A program made the position numbers and the translations under genes. The notes under the pieces are model-generated. The model was not told where the DNA came from. It did no database searches and was given only the letters and a program-made list of their open reading frames with translations. A stretch of 64,000 nucleotides of DNA from Salvator merianae (lineage: Eukaryota > Chordata > Lepidosauria > Squamata > Teiidae). The stretch spans positions 5,009,667-5,073,666 of the forward strand of contig QVOM02000126.1 in assembly GCA_003586115.2 (NCBI GenBank). The letters are read 5' to 3'. Shown in pieces: positions 57,021 through 64,000 of the stretch. Each line of letters opens with the position of its first letter. Positions within the stretch are counted from its first letter, which is position 1.

Positions 57021-57640
57021 AATATTTATTATTATTGGTAGAAATAGAATACTAGGCTACCTTATTCCCATCTAACAAATTATCCTTCTGCTCCTGTGTT
57101 GCTGGGTTTAATATGACCCCTTTTAAAACAGGAGCACGTATCTTGGTAGGTAACAGAGTTTCATTGTACCGATATGTGAAGAGAGGTTCACATCCAGTTT
57201 AAAGCTAAACTGTGAATACTGTAACTGACTGAAAGAAAAGACATCTTTTATATCTTTAAGCCGTGTAGGGAGTGCAAACAGAAGACATCAAACTCTGCAT
57301 GTTAATAGCTGATATCGGGCAAATATCTACTTCAGTATGTTTATGTTCTTGGAGAGGAGAGAACAAAGTGACTTTTAAAAAAACATTTTAAGGTTGTCTT
57401 TCTAGTTGTATAAACATCCTGAAGATACAGAGGAAAACCATTTTTTAAAACAGCTTAGTAGCACAGACAGTGTGAATTAGGTCAAAGGGCTTATTTTCCC
57501 CACAAAGTGGCTTGCATAGCTCTTCTAAGGCAATTAGAGAATTTACTTTAAGACGAATTCATAACTATAGCATCTAGGGGTTTCTTACTCTGCTTCATCC
57601 TATGATACACTCCCAAGGTTTTTATGGAATCAAGGGCCGC
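57021..57640. other. Intronic sequence, nothing recognised
   Basis: No exon, repeat or RNA gene is visible. Confidence 0.45.
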
Positions 57641-59120
57641 GTTCCGACATGGCATTTAATCAGTTTACAGGCCGTCTTCAGTTCCCGCTGGGCCGACATG
57701 ATTTTGCCTTTCCGTAGTTTTTCTGGACTAAATTGGTGAAATCCGGACTACTTTGTGTTTGGATTTAATGAGCTCTCAAGCCGTTCCAGATCGCTAGCCC
57801 ATTTTACTTTGTGATGTGAGAACGGGGAAGGAGACTATTTGGGAGGGATCGTACTTTTGGGAGGGTGTGCAGAGGGAGGGATCCCCATTTTCTGCTGTCC
57901 AATGACCAACTTTGTTGTCACGTTATGCTGGGGGGTGGTCAGCAGGGATGAGTGAGCAGGGAGCACACTACTTTCTCCTTTCTAGGCATGCAGACACACA
58001 CGCGCAGGCAGGGACAAGTTGGATGGGAAATTTTCTCTTTCCTGCCCTCAAACTGAGGCTGCCTAGAATTCAGTAGACGTTCAGACTCGGCTAAAGCAGC
58101 AGCAGCAGTTTCCCACCTTTCTAGCTGAGCAGACACACGCGCGCGCTCAGGGACAAGCCTGTAACATTTTCTTTTCCTTCTACAGATTTTCGCTACTTCA
58201 GAGCTCCGCAGAACAATAGCAGCACCTCCCCTCTTGTTTCTAGGCATGCAGACACCAAGAATAGAGAAGGTGAAAGTGGAGGACTTTCACCTTCTCTGTG
58301 CTTGGAGTCTGCATATGTAGAAAAGAGGGAAGATGCTGCTATTGTTCTGCGGAGCTCTGAACTTGTGCAATTCTGTAAAAGGGAAAGAAAACTTGAGGTG
58401 GGGTGTGGCAGGCTGAAGAGCTGACAGGACAGGACAGCAAGAGCAAGGGGAAGCCGGCCAAAAGGCTTCCCACCTCGCGCCTATCTTGACCTGTCTTCTG
58501 CCCCAGCTCTCTGCAACATACCCCCCTCCTCTCTCTCTCTCTCACACACACAAACACACAGAACGCTGCGTGTAAGCCAGCAGCCAAGGAAGAACTGGGG
58601 AGGGGGTGAGTTGAGAGGATAATTAACCAGTGAGAGAGCTGAGGGAGAACTTTTTTGTGGGGATGAGAGAAATTTTATTATTTTTAAAGTGTGGAAAAGC
58701 AAAAAAAACCAAAAACCAAACAACCAGCCACCCTCCCAAAGCAGTTTCTCTCCACATCTTGCTTTGATCCTTTGTTTAGATCTTACAAGGAGATTAGGAG
58801 GCTTTTTTCTTTTAATTTAAAGAAGTGTTTGTAAAGGGCAGGAACCCCACCAAAAAGGGCAGAGCTTGGCTTTCCCGCCCCTGTGACATCAAGATTTGAA
58901 CGTTTGGGCTGCAGCCAATCACTGACTGCACAGGGAGGGGAATTTGACGAGGGGTGGAGGCAGAAAAGGTACTGTTTCTCCATGCCAAGCATGGGAAATA
59001 TCAGTGTGAGAACAAGCAAGTACGAATTGAGTCTGTGTTAAAATGTAACTGTGGGAACGATCAGAAGACGAATTCAGTCCTTGTACTCTTCTGTTACGGA
59101 TTAAATTTACGATGTCGGAC
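57641..59120 (+). mobile_element. Family I inverted-repeat element, copy 2, uninterrupted
   Basis: It starts GTTCCGACATGGCATTTAAT and ends TTAAATTTACGATGTCGGAC, imperfect inverted repeats. CGC flanks it on both sides (57638-57640, 59121-59123), a possible 3-bp duplication. Its ends match 14289-14650 and 16180-16469. The interior has a palindrome (58197-58361), two related 'gcagacacacgcg...caggg' segments and no transposase. 1,480 bp. Confidence 0.75.
58197..58361. repeat. 165-bp imperfect palindrome inside family I
   Basis: Arms of about 80 bp pair from 'ttcagagctccgcagaacaa' on the left to 'ttgttctgcggagctctgaa' on the right. The centre is 'agagaaggtgaaagt' / 'actttcaccttctct' around 58279. 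Only small mismatches lie between these blocks. It could extrude a long hairpin. Confidence 0.9.
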
Positions 59121-59720
59121 CGCAGCCATGGGGAGGAAGATCCCTGCCAGGTGGTTTCTGGTTCAACATCTTGCTCTGTTGCAGGGAATCCGAGATAAAA
59201 CAGACCCCAAAGGTGGCAGCCGCTGTTTGAACACCTCCAGGGAGAGAGATTCCACCACAATATTTATGGAATTGGGGTCTTTCTTCGGCTGCCCATGATG
59301 TTGAAAAGAGTCTCCTAATTTCACCCAAAATCTACTCTTGTGTCACTTCAGATCTAAGTAGATTATTTGCTCTCTGTGGTTTTTAATTTATTTTATTACA
59401 TTTGTATCCTGCCCTTCACCAAATGGTTCCAGGGTGGATCACAGCACTCAATAAAAAGCAATGTTAGTAAAAACTGGAGAAAAATCCATTAAAACAGAAC
59501 CCTTCCTCCCAGTAACTCCCTCCTGCTGTAATGGACCACCAGGTTCTTTAGAAGTGTTGCCATGGCATGTCTCAAGAGACCAACGTATCTGTTCTACATC
59601 TAACAGGGTTTTTCAAAAAGGTTCATGCCCAGCAAGGATGCTAATGTGCTAATTGCAGCCGTGGACGGACATTGGGACATTGACGGTGAGGCAAAAGTGG
59701 GATTGAAAACCTCACTTTCA
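59121..59720. other. Intronic, with an inverted L2-like tail
   Basis: At 59385-59475 'ttttattacatttgtatcctgcccttcaccaaatgg' is the reversed L2-type tail. Otherwise nothing is recognised. Confidence 0.5.
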
Positions 59721-60134
59721 GGGTGCTTCCAGATGTGGGCTAAAACCTGCGATTCTCCCAGGACTATATTAGAAATGACACACATATGCATGGCATTCCC
59801 AGTATAGTTCCCGGATATCAAGGCTATTATGGGAAATCCAGTAACGATGCTGAGTTTCCAGTAATAGCGATTGCTTACCTGTGTCTGCTGGCTGCTTCCG
59901 TAATTGTTCCCTGTGTAAACACCTGGATGCTAGTCAAGCGAGTGAGAAAAACCAAAGGGAAGTGGGCAGGCACTTGGCTTACATCCTGGTATTTCCAAGA
60001 GGAACAGTCACGAAAGGAGCCAGCAGATAGAGGTAAGAGTCTGCGATTCCCTCCCTACATCTGGTGGAGGTGGTGAGAAGCAATTGCAGGATCGTCTTTA
60101 GATCCCAGCATTGCCTCTTGCCATCTGGAGACGC
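59721..60134 (+). mobile_element. DNA transposon family D
   Basis: It starts GGGTGCTTCCAGATGTGG and ends near CATCTGGAGACGC. It is the better-kept partner of 677-1070, with 'cattcccagtatagttcc', 'tatgggaaatccagtaacgatgctgag', 'gcgattgcttacctgtgtctgc' and 'aaccaaagggaagtgggcagg'. No duplication is certain. Confidence 0.65.
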
Positions 60135-60822
60135 ATGGATGCAGGTTAAGTGCTCAGGGGATCGGGATCTCAATTTGAGTGGGTGAAATTAAGGCAGTCT
60201 TGTCTGCTGATGCCCCATCTCTGGCTGCTGACAGTTAATTCAGTAGCTTGATTTTATTTTTATAACAAGTTGAAGTGATTTAGCCAGATATCCTAACTCT
60301 GCCAGGGCACAGAAACTAAATAAACTATAAACTAACAGGTACCTGTGCCATGCTAAAATAGGTGCCCTTTTAGGATTTTATTTATTGACTTGGACCCCAG
60401 ATTCAGAGAGCCTTACTTTGATAAGATTGGCTGAAATGCACAGGTGATGCTGAAATATAAAATGATTTTTCCCAATTTCATCAAGTAGAAAGATGGTTTG
60501 GGTTTATACTTTACTTACATTTCTTGTTTTGTTATATTGCTACATGCCCAAGATGGCTTTCTGTTTTGAAATAGTCAGCAGAGTGTTTAATAAACAAGGG
60601 CTGCATCTACACACATTAAAAAAAAGCAGCTCAAAAGTAGCTTTGAGATGGTAGGATGTGGCAGCTAGAGTCCCCATCCCACCTGCAATCCACATTAAAG
60701 GCCAGAAAATGCACTTTGGAAATGAGTCACTTTTTTCTGTCTGTTAATGCAGCTTTTCTTCCCTCCTCCCTTGGTTTCTTCCGTCCTCCCTCCCTCCCCT
60801 CCCCCGCTCCTAAATTTGTAAG
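60135..60822. other. Intronic sequence, nothing firm
   Basis: A stretch near 60598-60720 ('gggctgcatctacacacatt', 'tcccacctgcaatccacattaaa') looks like a fragment of another short DNA element, related in style to text near 62165, but without definable ends. Confidence 0.4.
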
Positions 60823-60900
60823 AAAGTGACCATAGCTCAATGGTAGAGCAATCACCTGGAAAGCACCAGGTTGCAAGTTTGTTCCCTGACCATATCTGTA
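60823..60900 (+). mobile_element. tRNA-derived SINE head
   Basis: The A box 'tagctcaatggtagagca' is good and the B box 'gtttgttccct' is damaged. No complete tRNA can be folded, and the tail after 60900 is not recognisable as the BovB-like tail seen at 54297. Confidence 0.6.
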
Positions 60901-61169
60901 TCTGCCAAGCAAACAACACGGATATGTTGTCTGAGGAGGCAGCAGCAGCTAGCTCTGATCGGATGGAACCTAATGACAATAAAACTGGACCATTGCAGCC
61001 AATAACCCAATTTCTCTGGATGGTTTACAAAATGGGCTTTCCTTTTGGGAAAACCACCAGACCTGAAAGTGTCCACTGCGGGAGATTTTCTCCTACTTGT
61101 GAGCTTCCTAGAGGTATTTGATGGCCACCAGCCACCAGTCAACAGGCTGCTGGACCAGATGGACCCTTT

Positions 61170-62016
61170 GGGCCTATTCACACTTGATGGTAGCAAGCAT
61201 TAAGAAGGCTTGCTATCCAAGTACATTCGCACCAGAACACGGCAGAAGCAACTGGGAGTTGGCTTCATCCTCTCCCAATTGCTACTACCGGTGGTGCACT
61301 AAATTGTAGGCTGCTACCTTACCTGAAACTCATAGTGAGCTTCAGGTAAGGTTGCACTCACGCTTATCTGTACCACAGCGGCGGCCATCTTCCGTGTCAT
61401 ACGCCCATCGCACATGCATGATCGGTGCAGCTGCCAGTTGCCATGGAAGTGGTCAGACACCAGAGGCGTAGCAAGGGGGGGCGTGGGGGGCGCTGCGCAC
61501 TGGGCGGCACATTGTTGGGGGCAGTGCCCACCTTTGAGCTGGGCCCTCCCGCCTGCCCGGCCGCCGGTTTGCCTTTTCTCGGCTTCACCGGCACGTCTGC
61601 CGCTTGCTCGCCCCGCCCGCCGCTCGCTCGCCGCTCACTCGCCCCGCCCGCCCCTCGCTCGCCCCGCCCGCTCACCGCGCCCGCCTCGCTCGCCCCGCGC
61701 GCACGGCCATCATCACGGCAGCAGCGGGAGTAGGCAGCTGCAGGGCGGGGTGTCCTGCAGGGCAGGGCGCCCTGCTCGGCTGCCACCGTTTGGTCTGCCC
61801 CGGGTGGCGGAACGTTTAGCTACGCCACTGCCAAACACTTGGCGGCCACTGCTGTGGCGAGGATTGGGCATGGCTACTGGCGTTGGCACTGCGAATGCCG
61901 GTAGCCAGCTTCAGGATGTGTTTTTGGCCATGCAATGCGGACAATGTGCCGCGCTGCGTGGTTAAGTACTACTCTAGCACAGACTAATTAGTGCAATGAT
62001 AAGTGCAAAAACACCC
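61170..62016 (+). mobile_element. MITE family J, split by a hAT element
   Basis: It starts GGGCCTATTCACACTTG and ends AAGTGCAAAAACACCC. The interior is the inverted counterpart of 20976-21483: 'gatggtagcaagcatt', 'accttacctgaaactcat...gagcttcaggtaaggt', 'aagtggtcagacac', 'ggttaagta'. It is interrupted at 61461-61830. Confidence 0.78.
61461..61830 (+). mobile_element. GC-rich hAT-type element nested in family J
   Basis: It starts CAGAGGCGTAGCAAGG and ends TTTAGCTACGCCACTG. The flanks TCAGACAC (61453-61460) and CCAAACAC (61831-61838) match at 6 of 8. The interior is extremely GC- and CpG-rich with 'cgctcgc' runs, and is the inverted counterpart of 14709-15049. Overlapping ORFs on both strands are compositional artefacts. 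Confidence 0.85.
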
Positions 62017-62424
62017 CTAGTGTCTGATAAAGGCAGAGAGGTGAGTGGTCCATAGATTGTACCATTGATGTGCATTCACAGTCTTCCTCTGATGTGCAAT
62101 TCTACCTTATAACCTGTATAACCAATCTAAGCTGATCTCTGATGGTTGGACATGATGACTAAGGTTGCATCTCCATTATGCATCAATGCACCTCTAAAGT
62201 GGTTTACAGAAATAGCCATTTAAAGGAAGGGTTTAAAAATCCCTTTAAAACAGTGCAACTCAAAAAAAAAGTGCTAAAACTGAGTGGGTCATACAGAGAA
62301 GATCTGGGTGTAGAACTATCGATGTCCAAAAGCTTCAGTTTTGGGCAAATATCAGGGGGAGGGTCTTCCACAGAGTGGTGCTACAAGTAAAAGGGCTATC
62401 TGAAGGACTTTTTGCAGGGTCAGA
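62017..62424. other. Intronic sequence, nothing firm
   Basis: Short DNA-element-like text near 62165-62260 without boundaries. No exon. Confidence 0.4.
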
Positions 62425-62930
62425 TAAGAACATAAGAAATGGGTCACTGGATTGGACTGGTGGTCCAACCAATTCAGCAGTCTGCTACTGCAGAGTGAGT
62501 GGTGACAGTCATTAGCCTGGATAGCTTTAAGAAAGAACTGGACAGATTCATGGAGGTCAGGAGTATCGATGGCTACTAGAATGGATGCCTGGGTGCTGCC
62601 TCCAGGTTGGAAAGACAGGCAGGATGTCTGTAAAACCATTTGCAGGGAGTCAAGAGCAGGTGAAGGTTTTGCCTTTGTCTTCTGCTTCAGAATGCCCAGA
62701 AGAAATTGATGGGCCACTGTCTGAGACAGGATGCTGGATTAGATGGGTTGTGGCCCGATCCAGCAGGGCTTCCTTTATATTATCTTATGTTCTAACCAGA
62801 TGCCCAGAGAAGCCCCCAGCAGGACATGAACCCACAGCTTGCTCTGCCTACAGCCTCCCAGCAACTGCCCTTTGGAGATATACCACTTCTTACGGTCATA
62901 AACGCTAACAGCTATTAATAGCCCTGGCTT
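62425..62930 (-). mobile_element. CR1-group LINE 3' fragment, inverted, split by another CR1
   Basis: The outer parts, 62425-62496 ('agaacataagaaatgggtcactgg', 'caattcagcagtctgct') and 62792-62930 ('accagatgcccagagaagccccc', 'agcaggacatgaacccacagcttgc'), are adjacent in the uninterrupted inverted copy at 35360-35560. Confidence 0.8.
62497..62791 (+). mobile_element. CR1/L3-like 3' end inserted in an older CR1
   Basis: Plus-strand 3' UTR text: 'gacagtcattagcctggatagctttaag', 'ggctactagaatggatgc', 'ggcaggatgtc', 'ccactgtctgagacaggatgctgg', 'ccgatccagcagggcttcc', 'ttatgttc'. It sits in opposite orientation inside the copy at 62425-62930 and is therefore younger. Confidence 0.82.
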
Positions 62931-63693
62931 CCAGATGCCCACAGAGAAGGGAGTCAAGCTTAGTATCAGAGCTTACTCTTGTGCAAATGTCGAAGTCCTG
63001 GCATCTCCAGCCCTCTCTTCTAAGGAACTAGGATCTAGGTATCCTGACGGTCCTCCACTGGTAGCCTGATCTCAGTAAGTCCAACTCTGGGTTAAGTGGA
63101 CAAGCAGGCCCAGCTTAAGGAAGCTTCCTATGACAGATAGGCGTACGACGGGTTCACCTTCTGCTCAAAAGAAGCCCATAAGCTTTCCAAGGAGGTGAAA
63201 GGTTGCAGTAAAAGAAGCAGTTAGTCACTTTTTTCTGTGCTATGCTGTAGCTCCTGCAGGCAGAAAAATGCTGGGGGGTGGGGGAAGCATTTACAGTGGC
63301 ATTCCCTGGAAGCAGAGGTGCAAAGGGTGGTGCTTCCAGTTGTAATAAAATCTGATTTTTCCTTCTCAAGCCACAGCTGGTGCGTGGCTGACCTACTTTC
63401 CACATACTTATTTTACGTCTCTCTTCATTGCTGCATTACAGAACAGGGCGAAGAAAAAGGACATATCAGTTGGAAGAGAAAAACTGTGCAGGGCTCTAGT
63501 TTGAATGTTGATTTCAGGGAGAGGATCAGGTAAGACCCATAATCAGGGTGCAGCAACATTGGAGACTCATTGTCAGCTTCCCTTTTCTTTCGGCAACTGA
63601 GAATTTGTGGAAAGAAAAAGCTGCAAAGCTCTCCAGGATCATAACATCCACAGTTGCTTTGCTCATCTTTGTTATTTATCTGCAGGAAGAGAC
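62931..63693. other. Intronic sequence, no exon seen
   Basis: I checked for KCNH5 exon 2 and saw none. No named repeat. Confidence 0.45.
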
Positions 63694-64000
63694 TTGGGCT
63701 GTGTTCAGACACAACAAATGGGGCGCCTCAGGGGCGCCTCATAGAGAAAGTGTGTGGTAGTCGTGTTCCCAGGTCTTCTCTGATCCACCTTTTCTAGCAT
63801 AGAATGTTCATGAGAGGGGGGAGGGGCAGACTGGTGTGTGAACAACCCCACCTCAAAGCTATCTCTGAGTCGCCCCAGAGATGCATTTGTTGTTGTTACT
63901 CCTGATCACAGCCATGGTTAATTGGGTGGTTGTCTGCAACCAGTCAATGTGCCAGAGTGATTAAAGCCATAGTATAAAGGAATCATAGAATTGTGGTGTT
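63694..64000 (+). mobile_element. Repeat family K, cut by window end
   Basis: Starts 'gggctgtgttcagacacaac' and matches 7033-7450 without the family B insert: 'cgcctcatagagaaagtg', 'tctgatccaccttt', 'ttcatgagaggggggagggg', 'gtgtgaacaacccc', 'cagagatgc'. It provides the empty-site control for 7090-7282. Confidence 0.65.

Noticed and set aside
61414..61965. 183-codon ORF in intron 1
   Set aside because: It is a compositional artefact of the GC-extreme hAT element at 61461-61830, whose inverted counterpart at 14709 gives similar frames.

Overview
This window is vertebrate nuclear DNA, most likely from a squamate (or other lepidosaur) reptile. I infer this from the repeats: CR1/L3-like and L2-like LINE 3' ends, tRNA-derived SINEs with a BovB-like tail, many short terminal-inverted-repeat DNA transposons, and the usual reptilian CR1 3' UTR text. 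One protein-coding gene is supportable: the first coding exon of KCNH5 (EAG2, Kv10.2) on the + strand at 52107-52179. It sits at the downstream edge of a CpG-rich promoter/5' UTR region (about 50390-52180) and is followed by a phase-1 splice donor. Everything from 52180 to the window end reads as KCNH5 intron 1. I see no exon 2, no second gene, no RNA gene and no CRISPR array. About 50 kb upstream is intergenic and repeat-rich.

Layout. 1-50390: intergenic DNA packed with LINE 3' fragments and at least eight families of non-autonomous DNA transposons, labelled here A to K. 50390-52180: CpG-rich KCNH5 promoter and 5' UTR with a C-rich G4-capable run, an AGC repeat and an out-of-frame upstream ORF overlapping the start codon. 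52180-64000: intron 1 with two GGAA microsatellites, tandem SINEs, a 1.5 kb inverted-repeat element holding a 165 bp palindrome, a hAT inside another transposon, and a CR1 inside another CR1.

The most interesting structure is the transposon ecology rather than a gene. Families A, B, C, F, G and J differ internally but share a terminal motif close to GGGCCTKTTCRCACTT and its reverse complement. Several copies carry exact 3-bp flanking duplications (CTT, TGG, ATT, AGT, CAT, TTG, TCT), and two nested insertions let the empty site be read. That fits a PIF/Harbinger-like mobiliser, but no transposase is present. Elements also sit back to back, separated by exactly one 3-bp target site. Several clear hAT-type elements with 8-bp duplications overlie this layer. 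Nearly all apparent open reading frames in the window fall in these repeats, microsatellites or GC-rich promoter DNA and are not genes. Family letters are labels for this report only; no database was searched.
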